Assembly (NCBI GenBank): GCA_937865685.1
Contig: CALMGU010000093.1
Location: forward strand, 1 to 64,000
DNA length: 64,000 nucleotides
Source: an uncultured Alphaproteobacteria bacterium
GTDB taxonomy: Bacteria > Pseudomonadota > Alphaproteobacteria > Micropepsales > Micropepsaceae
Direction of reading: 5' to 3'
Shown here one piece after another: positions 26,337-34,610 of this stretch (its first letter is position 1; each line of letters starts with the position of its first letter). The position numbers were made by a program, and so were the translations under genes. The notes below the pieces were generated by a model. The model searched no databases. It was not told where the DNA came from and worked only from the letters and a program-made list of their open reading frames with translations.

Positions 26337-26567
26337 ATGGAGCCGTTTCACGCCTTTCTATCCAAGAAATGCCATCACTGCGGCACGCCGCTGCTGCGCC
26401 TGGGCCTGTCGGCCAACAACGACATCGTGGTCTGTCCGGCCTGCCTGAAAGCGGGCGCCTTCGACGACGTGCTGGAGGAAGGCGGCGAGTTGACCGACGG
26501 ATACGACTTTTCCGCCGACACCAAGGCGATGATCAAACGCCTGTGGGCCGAGCGCGCCGCGACGTGA
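26337..26567 (+). CDS. Small zinc-ribbon protein, hypothetical
   Basis: 76 residues with one zinc-ribbon-like knuckle pair: CHHCGTPLLRLG and, 17 residues on, CPACLKAG. The rest is acidic (DDVLEEGGELTDGYDFSADT) with a basic C-terminal helix. A GGGGGAC site precedes the ATG. It lies 39 bases after korB, so it is probably the last gene of that operon. The role is unknown; metal or Fe-S handling for the neighbouring enzyme is one guess. Confidence 0.75.
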   Translation: MEPFHAFLSKKCHHCGTPLLRLGLSANNDIVVCPACLKAGAFDDVLEEGGELTDGYDFSADTKAMIKRLWAERAAT

Positions 26568-26634
26568 TGCCAGCGGACGCGGGCGATCCGGAAATTCCAT
26601 TGCAGGCCGTCCTGCCACGCGATTAATCTTCTGC

Positions 26635-26653
26635 CGCGCATATTATATGCGCG
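26635..26653. promoter_or_regulatory. 19-bp perfect palindrome just upstream of the sulfotransferase start
   Basis: CGCGCATAT-T-ATATGCGCG is symmetrical around one central base and ends directly against the GAGGGGGG ribosome site of the sulfotransferase gene, 10 bases before its ATG. It could be a repressor operator, or a 5'UTR hairpin that limits access to the ribosome site. Confidence 0.6.
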
Positions 26654-26663
26654 AGGGGGGCAC

Positions 26664-27566
26664 ATGACCGCAGCAGCCGACATCGCCTGGCCGATCAAGA
26701 CGCGCGAGATTCACAACCACCATATGAATTCGACCGTCTGGAACGATTTCAAGTTCCGCGACGATGACATTGTGATCGCGACTTACGGCAAATCCGGCAC
26801 CACCTGGATGCAGCAGATCCTGGCGCAGTTGATCTTCAACGGCGCGGAAGGGATCGATGTTTCGCCGCTCTCGCCCTGGCTTGATCTGCGCGTGATGCCG
26901 CCCGAAGCCATCGCCAGCCTCGAGGACCAGACTCATCGCCGCTTCGTCAAGACCCATCTGCCGGTCGATGCCCTGGTCTTCTCGCCACGCGCCAAATATC
27001 TCTATGTCGGGCGCGACGGCCGCGACGCGGTGTGGAGTCTCTATAACCACCATGCCAACGCCAACGAACATTTCTACGAAGCGCTGAACAATGCGCCCGG
27101 CCGGGTCGGCCCGCCAATCGAGCCGCCGCCGGATTCCATTCCCGATTATTTCCGCCGCTGGCTGGAGGAGGATGGCTATCCCTTCTGGTCCTTCTGGGAA
27201 AATCTGCGCTCCTGGTGGGCGATACGGCATTTGCCCAACGTCAAGCTGGTGCATTTCAACGAATTGAAGAAGGACTTGCCCGGCTCGATTCGCGGCATCG
27301 CCGCATTCCTGGACATTCCCATCGACGAAGCGAAATTCCCCGCCATCGTCTCCCATTGCGGCTTCGACTATATGAAGTCCCATGCCGAAGAGGTGACACC
27401 GCTGCGCGGTGCCATGTGGAACGGCGGCGCCAAGACATTCATCAACAAGGGCACCAATGGCCGCTGGCGCGACATGCTGACGGCCGGCGATATCGCCCGG
27501 TATGAAGCCAAGGTACGGGCCGAACTGGGCGAAGACTGCGCCCGCTGGCTGGCTGGCGTCGCTTAG
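26664..27566 (+). CDS. Sulfotransferase (PAPS-dependent, cytosolic SULT type)
   Basis: A 300-residue sulfotransferase. The PAPS 5'-phosphosulfate loop is ATYGKSGTTWMQQ (41-50), the 3'-phosphate region is KYLYVGRDGRDAVWSLYNHH, and the C-terminal PAPS loop is FINKGTNGRWRD. These enzymes move sulfate from PAPS to hydroxyl or amine groups of small molecules. The length and motif order match SULT-type enzymes. There is a strong ribosome site (GAGGGGGG), overlapped on its upstream side by a 19-bp palindrome. No sulfate-activation genes are adjacent. The acceptor is unknown. Confidence 0.92.
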   Translation: MTAAADIAWPIKTREIHNHHMNSTVWNDFKFRDDDIVIATYGKSGTTWMQQILAQLIFNGAEGIDVSPLSPWLDLRVMPPEAIASLEDQTHRRFVKTHLPVDALVFSPRAKYLYVGRDGRDAVWSLYNHHANANEHFYEALNNAPGRVGPPIEPPPDSIPDYFRRWLEEDGYPFWSFWENLRSWWAIRHLPNVKLVHFNELKKDLPGSIRGIAAFLDIPIDEAKFPAIVSHCGFDYMKSHAEEVTPLRGAMWNGGAKTFINKGTNGRWRDMLTAGDIARYEAKVRAELGEDCARWLAGVA

Positions 27567-27729
27567 GTCGCCACCCCCCTGGTCCTGACGGGGCCTGCCG
27601 CATTCGCCATCTGGCTGGCGCCCCGCCCACTCGTGCTGTGGATATGGCCAGGCCGGCGGTCATTGAATCTGTGATAGCTGTTTTTTTTGGTCTATACTCC
27701 CGGCCGCAAAACGGGGCGGAGCACTTCAC

Positions 27730-29631
27730 ATGCGGACGGGTTTGATCGTGACGGGGCTATGCGCCTTTTTGAGCGCTTCGGCCGCGGCCGCGCCGGATTA
27801 TAACGAATCGCCCAAAAAGGTCGTCCGCCCGGAATCCAGCTTCGACTACGTCCGCCGCGAAGAAGAGATCAAGATGCGCGACGGCGTCACCCTGCACACC
27901 GTCATCCTGATCCCCCGCGGCGCATCGCACGCGCCCATTCTCTTCACCCGCACCCCCTACAGCGCCGACGAACAGACCAATTATGCCCAGAGCGGTCATA
28001 TGGGCATGATCATGGATGGCTATGACAACGCCAACGACACCATCCTGGAAGGCGGCTATATCCGCGTGGTGCAGGATGTGCGGGGCAAATACGGCTCCAA
28101 GGGCATCTATATGATGAACCCGCCCTTGGCAGGCACGCCGTTCAATCCCACCAAGACCGATGATTCCACCGACGCCTATGACACCATCGACTGGCTGGTG
28201 AAGAACATAAAAGAATCCAACGGCAAGGTCGGCATCATCGGCATTTCCTATGACGGCTTCACGCCGTTGATGGCGCTGGTCCATCCCCATCCGGCGCTGA
28301 AGATCGCCGTGCCGATGAACCCCATGGTGGATGGCTGGCGGGGCGACGACTGGTTCCACAATGGCGCCTTCCGCCAGCAGAACATGCCTTACATCTATGA
28401 ACAGGATGGCAGCAACGACAATTCCGCCAAATGGTGGAAGTCGGTCGAGGACGAGTATGACCTTTATATGCGCGGCGTTTCGGCGGGCGCATTGGGTGAA
28501 GCCCATGGCCTGACCCAGATGGGCTTCTGGAACAAAGTCACCGCCCATCCCGCTTATGACAGTTTCTGGCAGACCCAGGCGATGGACCAGATATTGGCCA
28601 AGCAACCGATCACCGTGCCGATGCTGCTGGTGGGCAGCCTGTGGGATGCCGAGGATATCTACGGCTATATGGCGGTGTGGAAGGCGCTGAAGCCCAAGGA
28701 CACGAACAACCTGGTCCGCATGTCGATCGGGCCCTGGTATCACGGCCAGGGCATCGACGAAGGCTCGTCCCTGGGCGCCGTCAAGTTCGGCATGGACACG
28801 TCCAAATGGTGGCGCCGCCACATACTCGCACCCACCCTCGCCCATTACCTGAAAGACGAAGCGCCGCCGCTGGATGTGGCGACCGTCACCGCGTTCGAAA
28901 CCGGCACCAATGAATGGCGCAATTTCCAGACCTGGCCCGCCTCGAACGCCAAATCGGCGCCGCTGTACCTGAAGCCGGGTGGCGGACTGGGCTTCGAGCC
29001 CGCAAGCGGCGCGGCCGCCACGGTGGACTATGTCTCCGATCCGGCCAAGCCGGTGCCCTATCGCGCCCGGCCGATCAAGAACGCCGGCTATGACACCTGC
29101 GCGCAATGGGCCTGCTGGCTTACCGACGATCAGCGCGAAGCGTCCGGCCGCCCCGATGTGGTGAGTTTCACCAGCGATGTGCTGACCAAGCCCGTCACCG
29201 TGCGGGGCCAGCCGGTGGTGCATCTGACAGCGGCCACCACCGGCACCGATGCGGACTGGGTGGTGAAGCTGATCGATGTCTATCCCGACCAGGTGCCGGG
29301 CGATCACGCCATGGGCGGTTATCAGCTGGCGGTGGGCATGGATATTTTCCGGGGCCGCTATCGCGAATCCCTGTCCGATCCCAAAGCGATCGCGCCGAAC
29401 ACGCCGCTCGCCTATCAGTTCGAGCTGCCCAACGCCGATCACGTCTTCCTGCCGGGCCATCGCATCATGGTGCAGATCCAGTCCAGCTGGTTCCCGCTCT
29501 ATGACCGCAACCCGCAGAGTTTCGTGCCCAACATCTTCTTCGCCAAGCCGTCGGACTATAAAGCGGCGACGCAAAGCATCACGGTGGCGGGCCCACAAGG
29601 CAGCTTCATCGACCTGCCCGTCGCGCCCTGA
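27730..29631 (+). CDS. Alpha-amino acid ester hydrolase (CocE/NonD, X-Pro dipeptidyl peptidase-like)
   Basis: A 633-residue secreted alpha/beta hydrolase with a signal peptide (MRTGLIVTGLCAFLSASAAA). The nucleophile elbow is GISYDG (Ser173), the acid is in LWDAED (Asp near 306) and the His in WYHGQG (338). The cap region NPMVDGWRGDDWFHNGAFRQ and the C-terminal jelly-roll (DADWVVKLIDVYPDQVPGD, GYQLAVGMDIFRGRYRES) match alpha-amino acid ester hydrolases of Xanthomonas and Acetobacter, which hydrolyse or transfer alpha-amino acyl groups and can act on beta-lactam side chains. GGAG lies 8 bases before the ATG. The gene stands alone, about 160 bases after the sulfotransferase. Confidence 0.92.
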   Translation: MRTGLIVTGLCAFLSASAAAAPDYNESPKKVVRPESSFDYVRREEEIKMRDGVTLHTVILIPRGASHAPILFTRTPYSADEQTNYAQSGHMGMIMDGYDNANDTILEGGYIRVVQDVRGKYGSKGIYMMNPPLAGTPFNPTKTDDSTDAYDTIDWLVKNIKESNGKVGIIGISYDGFTPLMALVHPHPALKIAVPMNPMVDGWRGDDWFHNGAFRQQNMPYIYEQDGSNDNSAKWWKSVEDEYDLYMRGVSAGALGEAHGLTQMGFWNKVTAHPAYDSFWQTQAMDQILAKQPITVPMLLVGSLWDAEDIYGYMAVWKALKPKDTNNLVRMSIGPWYHGQGIDEGSSLGAVKFGMDTSKWWRRHILAPTLAHYLKDEAPPLDVATVTAFETGTNEWRNFQTWPASNAKSAPLYLKPGGGLGFEPASGAAATVDYVSDPAKPVPYRARPIKNAGYDTCAQWACWLTDDQREASGRPDVVSFTSDVLTKPVTVRGQPVVHLTAATTGTDADWVVKLIDVYPDQVPGDHAMGGYQLAVGMDIFRGRYRESLSDPKAIAPNTPLAYQFELPNADHVFLPGHRIMVQIQSSWFPLYDRNPQSFVPNIFFAKPSDYKAATQSITVAGPQGSFIDLPVAP

Positions 29632-29689
29632 CGATGGTTGCGGCGTCTCGCTGATATCGACGCCGGGTACGGCCCTTTGGAGAGTTGGC

Positions 29690-30088
29690 TTATTCCGCCG
29701 CGCGCCGGCCGCCCCGGCTTTCCAGGTCGCTGGCGAATTGCGGATTGCGCTTGGCGTCGACGCGGCGGATGCAGGCCTTCAGGAAATTGCGGGTCAGCTT
29801 CAATTCCGCCGGAACCGGAATGGAATGGGCGAAGCGCTCGAAGCGGGTTTCGCTTTCGCTGTTGGTGAAGCCGGGCATGGCGCCGGTCTGATGCGCATAG
29901 ATCAGGCATAGCTCGTAGACGTAACGCTCGATCCGGGCCTTGCGGTCCCCATCCGGTCCCGCACCGTCGGATATGCCGGATACCGCGCGCTCGATATCGC
30001 GCCAGGCGGCCTCTTCGTCACGCAGCACGGCATGCTTTCCGGGGCACAATGCCTTCAGAATTTCGTCCCGGTGCTTGCCCAAACTCAT
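29690..30088 (-). CDS. Hypothetical protein, helical
   Basis: 132 residues, mainly charged and helical (LGKHRDEILKALCPGKHAVL, ARIERYVYELCLIYAHQTG), with a basic C-terminus. No signal peptide or membrane segment. I do not recognise the family. A reversed gene in this frame is supported by a good third-position G/C pattern and by ends that fit the convergent ester hydrolase. A GGA 8 bases before the ATG is the only ribosome-site hint. A 7-bp inverted repeat (29641-29647 with 29659-29665) lies between the two convergent stops. Confidence 0.6.
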   Translation of the reverse strand: MSLGKHRDEILKALCPGKHAVLRDEEAAWRDIERAVSGISDGAGPDGDRKARIERYVYELCLIYAHQTGAMPGFTNSESETRFERFAHSIPVPAELKLTRNFLKACIRRVDAKRNPQFASDLESRGGRRAAE

Positions 30089-30163
30089 CAATCTTGTCCG
30101 CGCGATGCAACTTGCGCGAAGTTATGGCCTGTATCGGCGCGTGCAATTCGCGTAAGCGGATTT

Positions 30164-30251
30164 GGTTAACAACAATCGGGAATGGAACTTATTTTTCCAA
30201 AAACGGCCCGAAAATGATGGTTAACAAAAGGCGACCCCTGGTAATATTACC
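30164..30251. promoter_or_regulatory. AT-rich intergenic spot with GGTTAACAA repeats and a 12-bp palindrome
   Basis: GGTTAACAA occurs twice in direct orientation (30164-30172 and 30219-30227), and the perfect palindrome GGTAATATTACC follows at 30240-30251. The stretch is much more AT-rich than its surroundings and lies between the minus-strand CapA-family gene end and the start of the small hypothetical gene. Candidate operators; no regulator assigned. Confidence 0.35.
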
Positions 30252-30289
30252 CACATCATTACGAGTTGCAGGACCCGATCCGCGCATTC

Positions 30290-31672
30290 CTAGCTGCCGC
30301 GGATGATGCCGATTCCATTCTGGATGCTGATCTTGGTGCCGAAGACGGCGGACATGGATTTGAGATTTTCCAGGATGCGGCGCGCTTCATCGGACGAAGC
30401 CGGACCCGGCATGCCGCCGGCCGGGCCGCCGACCTGAATGGCGAAAGGATAAAGCCGGATCTCGTCGATCCTGCCATGGGCATAGCGCGTCACCGGGATC
30501 ACGGTCTGGAAATAGCCGTCGGGAAAATTCATCACCTGGCCGGTGGGCGTGGTGTAAGTGCGCCTGCCGCGAAAATCGAAGAACAGGCTGCCCAGGCTGT
30601 AGAAGATGGGCTTGCCTTTATAGATCTCGATCCCGCCCAGCACATGCGGGCCGGTGCGCACCACCGCATCGGCGCCCGCATCGATGGCGGCATGAAACAG
30701 CGCGGGCTCGAAATTGGCGGGGCGCGGATCCTCGGACGACGCCGCTTCGTTGGCCCAATGCAGCATCATCGGTTCGTAAGGCGCGCCGCCTTTATCCTGA
30801 TGTCCCGCGGTCTGGTGCGCATGGATGGAGAAGATCACGAATTTGGCCTTGCTCCGCGCCGCCTTCACCGACGCGATGACGGCATCCCGGTCGCCCATAT
30901 TCATTTCCCAGACCGGCCCGGTCTTGGCGCCCGCGCGGAAGACCTGATCGCCCAGCCGCACTTCATTCGACCCCGGCGAGCCGCCGAAATCCAGCGGGCC
31001 GACGATCTGGCGCAAACTCTGCAATTGCTGCGGTGTCACCACGCCCACTTCGCGCACATGCAGAGGGCTGATGCCCATGCGGGCGCGTGAGGCGATATCG
31101 AAACGAGCGACCGGCGGCCCGGCCATCGCCATGGGCGGAAAGGTCGATGCGGTGGAGACCAGCGCGACCCGGCCCTTCACCGTTTGCACGTAGGCAGGCG
31201 CGCGCGCCGCCTCCAGCCCCTCGCCCGCGCCCGCCTGCGTCACGCCCGCCGCCGTCAGCCAGCCCACAGTGGCGGCAAGGCCGTCGCTGCCCCAGTCGGT
31301 GGCGTGATTGTTGGCCTTGGACACCAGCGAAATGCCCATCGTTTTCAGGTCGCGGGCAAATTGAGACCGCTGCAAAGGATAGCCGCCGCCATTTTCGGCC
31401 GCCGGATAGCCGCGAAAATCCTTGATGTCGAAGATCGAGCCTTCCTGGTTGGCGTAGACGGCATCGGCGCCGCGAAACAAAGCGGCGACCTGCGCGAAGC
31501 CGGGATCCTCGGACTTGGGAAGATCGTGATAAGGGCCGATCATGTCGCCCGCCGCCGCGAAAGTGAATCCGTCCGGCACCGCCATGGCGGCCGGCGCGGC
31601 CACTGCAAGATTCGCCGCCACTATCAATCCCGTCAGCATCGCCGCCACCATCCCTGTCGCGCGGCGGATCAT
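30290..31672 (-). CDS. CapA/PgsA-family protein (metallophosphatase-like, secreted)
   Basis: 460 residues. A signal peptide (MVAAMLTGLIVAANLAVAAPAA) is followed by the CapA fold: FTFAAAGDMIGPYHDL, ADAVYANQEGSIFD, LVSKANNHATDWGSDGL, FSIHAHQTAGHQDKGG, GADAVVRTGPHVLGGIEIYK and GKPIFYSLGSLFFD. Family members are linked to poly-gamma-glutamate capsule production and resemble metallophosphoesterases. No pgsBC-type genes are near, so a capsule role is not supported here. It starts 36 bases after the FAD hydroxylase gene on the same strand, so the two are probably co-transcribed. Confidence 0.88.
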   Translation of the reverse strand: MIRRATGMVAAMLTGLIVAANLAVAAPAAMAVPDGFTFAAAGDMIGPYHDLPKSEDPGFAQVAALFRGADAVYANQEGSIFDIKDFRGYPAAENGGGYPLQRSQFARDLKTMGISLVSKANNHATDWGSDGLAATVGWLTAAGVTQAGAGEGLEAARAPAYVQTVKGRVALVSTASTFPPMAMAGPPVARFDIASRARMGISPLHVREVGVVTPQQLQSLRQIVGPLDFGGSPGSNEVRLGDQVFRAGAKTGPVWEMNMGDRDAVIASVKAARSKAKFVIFSIHAHQTAGHQDKGGAPYEPMMLHWANEAASSEDPRPANFEPALFHAAIDAGADAVVRTGPHVLGGIEIYKGKPIFYSLGSLFFDFRGRRTYTTPTGQVMNFPDGYFQTVIPVTRYAHGRIDEIRLYPFAIQVGGPAGGMPGPASSDEARRILENLKSMSAVFGTKISIQNGIGIIRGS

Positions 31673-31708
31673 GCCGGTGGTTCGCGCAAAAGAAAACCGC
31701 GCGCTGCG

Positions 31709-33259
31709 TCAGCCGAAAACACGGTGCAGCCAATCCTCCAGATCGCGCGCCCGGTCGCTGCGCACGCCAATATAGCCGTCGGGCCGGATCAGAAAGAGGG
31801 TGGGGCCGTTATCCGCCACGCCATAGGCCCGGCGGATCGCGTGATTGGCGGCGGTGGGCGGGATCACCACCACCCGAAGGCCCGGCTGGGGCGCCAGCGC
31901 CGAGGCCAGATCGTTTGTGCCGGACACGAAATTCAGCACCATCACATGGGTGCCGCGCATCAGATCGAACAGCCGGACCGGACGCCCCGACATGCCGGTG
32001 ACCGGCCCATCGGGCGCGCGGTCGCCCGCCCGCACCGGCACATCGCCGCCTTTCGACACGGTGCTGAGCGAAGCGCCCCGGTAATTGTGATCCAGATGGA
32101 AGATGTCGGATTGAATCCGCCGCTGGCGCTCTTGCGCCTCGTCCGCCTTCATGCCTTTTTCGATCAGGGCGCGGGCCAGGAGGCCCAGCACGCCCGCCGC
32201 GATGGGACGGCGCTCTTCTTCATACGTATCCAGCAGCGACGGATCGGCCCCTTGCATCACCGCCGCCAGTTTCCAGCCCAGATTGTACGCGTCCTGGATG
32301 CTGATATTCAGGCCCTGCCCCGGCGATGTGGGCGCGGAATGGGCGGCATCGCCCATCAGGAAAACCGAGCCGTCGCGCATGGCGTCCGCCAGGCGGGTAT
32401 TGGGCCGGTGCGCGATGATCCAGCGCGCATCGCTGAGCGCAATGTCGCTGCGCCCGGTGCGCGCGTTGAACAGCGCCTGCAGAGTCTCCAGCGACAATTC
32501 GGGCACGGGCTGGTCGGGCGGCAGCGGCGCCACGAACTGAAAATAGTCGCTATGCGGCAAGGGGCAGAGCGACACGCGGCGGCTTTTGTCGCCGTCCGGC
32601 GTCCAGTTCATCCAATAGCCCGGCTCCAATGCCCCCGCCTTCACATCGGCGACGATGTAAAGTTCGTCCTCCGAGGTTTCGCCGGAATAGGCGATGCCCA
32701 GCGATTTGCGCACCGCGCTCCCCGCCCCGTCCGCGCCCACCAGATAGCGGCAGGCGATGGTGTCTTCCTGACCATCGGTCCGGACCGTGGCGGTGACGCC
32801 GTCCGTCTCCTCTTCCGACCAGAGAAATTCGACTCCGAATTCCACTTCGATGCCGTGATCCAGAAGGGCATTGCGCAGAATGTCCTCGGTGCGCCATTGG
32901 GGGATCATCCAGGTGGCGGCATAAGGCCGGGCCGGCGTCGCCACCGGCTTGCCCCGACCCAGCAACTCCCAGATCGCTTTTTCCCAGAGCAATTTGGCGC
33001 CGTCATAAGCCCGCCAGCGGGGAAACTCTCCGCCGTCTTCCTGGACCGGATCGATCAGGCCCAGATCGTCGAAAATCTCAAGCGTCCGTGGCTGCAGGCC
33101 CTTGGCCTTGGAAGCCAGGACCGGGGCCGGTGCGGCGTCGATCAACCGGACGGGGATATTGCGGCGGGCCAGCTCCAGCGCCAGCACCAGGCCGGCCGGA
33201 CCCGCTCCCACCACCAGGACCGGCAGCTCACCGGCATCTTCAGCGAATTGCGATGACAT
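31709..33259 (-). CDS. FAD-dependent aromatic hydroxylase (PheA/TfdB/MhpA type)
   Basis: 516 residues. The Rossmann motif VLVVGAGPAGLVLALELARR is at the N-terminus, the DG motif is YLVGADGAGSAVR, and the GD motif is GSVFLMGDAAHSAPTSPGQG, which binds the FAD ribityl. The last 90 residues form a thioredoxin-like C-terminal domain (RVVVIPP, PTLFLIRPDGYIGVR). These flavoenzymes hydroxylate phenols, 3-phenylpropionates or polyketides with NAD(P)H and oxygen. The substrate cannot be deduced, and no ring-cleavage genes are adjacent. The ATG at 33259 lacks a strong ribosome site. It is upstream of the CapA-family gene in the same direction. Confidence 0.9.
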   Translation of the reverse strand: MSSQFAEDAGELPVLVVGAGPAGLVLALELARRNIPVRLIDAAPAPVLASKAKGLQPRTLEIFDDLGLIDPVQEDGGEFPRWRAYDGAKLLWEKAIWELLGRGKPVATPARPYAATWMIPQWRTEDILRNALLDHGIEVEFGVEFLWSEEETDGVTATVRTDGQEDTIACRYLVGADGAGSAVRKSLGIAYSGETSEDELYIVADVKAGALEPGYWMNWTPDGDKSRRVSLCPLPHSDYFQFVAPLPPDQPVPELSLETLQALFNARTGRSDIALSDARWIIAHRPNTRLADAMRDGSVFLMGDAAHSAPTSPGQGLNISIQDAYNLGWKLAAVMQGADPSLLDTYEEERRPIAAGVLGLLARALIEKGMKADEAQERQRRIQSDIFHLDHNYRGASLSTVSKGGDVPVRAGDRAPDGPVTGMSGRPVRLFDLMRGTHVMVLNFVSGTNDLASALAPQPGLRVVVIPPTAANHAIRRAYGVADNGPTLFLIRPDGYIGVRSDRARDLEDWLHRVFG

Positions 33260-33356
33260 ATGGACGTCAAACGCCCCAAGCCGGGGGGCGGTGTCAAGTC
33301 ATCCGGCCGGACGGCCCGGTTTATCGGGAAGCGGGGGAGTCGAGGCGAACCCGCGC

Positions 33357-33812
33357 TCAGGCCCGGCGCGAGCGGCGCACGAACCGGCGCAAGGTCTGAC
33401 CTGTCTCGGTGCGAAAATCGGTCGGCTTGGAAGCCGCGTCGTCACCCGCGGCGACGAAAACGAAATTGTCGCCGGACAGGTTATAGATTCCCGGCAGATG
33501 CTTGCCGGCATCCGGACCCATCTCATCGACCCAGGTCGCCTGGCGGGGAATGGTGGTGGCGTCCAGGCGGAATTTTCCCTTCAGCAGCACATTGCCTTCG
33601 GCGCTGACGACCGAGAATTCGTCACGATCGATGATCGTGAGCGTGCCCGCCGCGCTATATTCGTCGGACGGATTGGAAATACCATCGGCTTCGATGGCGA
33701 CCTGTTCCCAGGCACCCTGCAGCAGCTCGAGATCTTTTTCGGTTTTGCTGAACACCATGACTGAAACGAAATCCAGATCCACGGCGCGGATGTCTGCACA
33801 TTTCATAGGCAA
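33357..33812 (-). CDS. TIGR03067-type lipocalin-like protein, hypothetical
   Basis: 151 residues. DLELLQGAWEQVAIEADG, a GTLTIIDRDEFSVVSAEGN strand pair, KGKFRLDATTIPRQATW and the final GIYNLSGDNFVFV... LRRF match the TIGR03067 domain, a small beta-barrel best known from Planctomycetes and of unknown function. There is no signal peptide. No ribosome site supports the first ATG, and a later start at MVFSKTEKDL is equally possible because the domain begins there. No obvious operon partner. Confidence 0.72.
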   Translation of the reverse strand: MPMKCADIRAVDLDFVSVMVFSKTEKDLELLQGAWEQVAIEADGISNPSDEYSAAGTLTIIDRDEFSVVSAEGNVLLKGKFRLDATTIPRQATWVDEMGPDAGKHLPGIYNLSGDNFVFVAAGDDAASKPTDFRTETGQTLRRFVRRSRRA

Positions 33813-33973
33813 ACGGAAGGCCGCAGATTGCCGCCGGAGCGGACATTAAGGTCGCAATTTGTATCAGTGTATCTTGTTGAAATCCCGACATTTTGTCGGA
33901 GAATCCGATAATCCGCGCGCCGGTTCCGATAACGGCCTATATAGAAAGCGGTTTTTTCCAAGGTTCCAACGCC

Positions 33974-34264
33974 GTGAACCCGCATCGTTCCGCATGGATA
34001 TTTTTGTTCGCTGCCGCCTGTCTTATTGCGGCGACAAATCTTCCCGCCCAAGCAGCCACGGCCTGCTTTGCCTCCGCCAAGGTCTACCGGATTCACTCCT
34101 TACGCGGCGGCAATGAGAGCAAGGATGGCTGGTCGGTTCGCGCCGATGCGTTCAATCAATGCGTGCGCCGGGCCGAAACGGCGGACCGGATTCTGCACGC
34201 GCGCTATCCCGAAACGATCTACGCCCTGTCTTTGGCGTCGACGATCGGATGTCATAATTGTTGA
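33974..34264 (+). CDS. Small secreted protein with four cysteines, hypothetical
   Basis: About 96 residues if started at the GTG at 33974. A clear signal peptide (NPHRSAWIFLFAAACLIAA..LPAQA) ends at an AQA-A site. The mature part of about 70 residues has four Cys (TACFAS, NQCVRR and the C-terminal GCHNC), suggesting two disulfides or a metal site. The upstream frame is open for another 27 codons to an ATG at 33893, but the signal peptide argues for the GTG. No homologue recognised. Confidence 0.55.
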   Translation: MNPHRSAWIFLFAAACLIAATNLPAQAATACFASAKVYRIHSLRGGNESKDGWSVRADAFNQCVRRAETADRILHARYPETIYALSLASTIGCHNC

Positions 34265-34610
34265 CCCTATCTGTCTTCCTCCGCTGTCGCTCCGCTCGCG
34301 GGCGAAGAAAGCTAGAGCCAGGACGGTCTGGTGCTTGCCGAAGCGACTCGGGCCCGCCTCTCCTGCGCGCGCGTTAGCGCGCTGTTGGGTGTGAGGTTGG
34401 CGACCAAGCCAACCGAACGGCGGATCAGCGCTGGCGATGCGAAGGCCGGAGGGGGAAATCGATTATTCCCGCAAGAAGCAAAGTGAACGTGTCCGCTTCG
34501 GTCACGCCCACGGTGGCGATCAATTACATGCTCTGACGCGCATAAAAAAAAGCCGCCCATTTCCGGGTTTCCGGAAATGGGCGGCAAGTCTCTAAAACCG
34601 CTTGGCCGGT
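34265..34610. other. Intergenic stretch, 346 bp
   Basis: No supportable gene is seen apart from the receptor 4 terminator at its right end. A short open frame ending at about 34535 (reading VSASVTPTVAINYML) looks protein-like but has no recognisable start, so it may be a gene remnant. Confidence 0.5.
34544..34585 (-). terminator. Intrinsic terminator after TonB receptor 4
   Basis: A perfect 15-bp stem GCCGCCCATTTCCGG/CCGGAAATGGGCGGC (34552-34566 with 34571-34585) has a four-base loop and is followed on the minus strand by eight T. It begins 25 bases after the receptor 4 stop and is the strongest terminator in the window. Confidence 0.96.

Noticed and set aside
29641-29665. 7-bp stem between convergent genes as a terminator
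   Set aside because: No T-run on either side; too weak to call.
30290-31672. Poly-gamma-glutamate capsule operon
   Set aside because: Only the CapA-family gene is present; no PgsB or PgsC ligase partners nearby.
34441-34535. Short plus-strand frame ending VNVSASVTPTVAINYML
   Set aside because: Protein-like tail, but no start, no ribosome site and no recognised family; kept only as a possible remnant.
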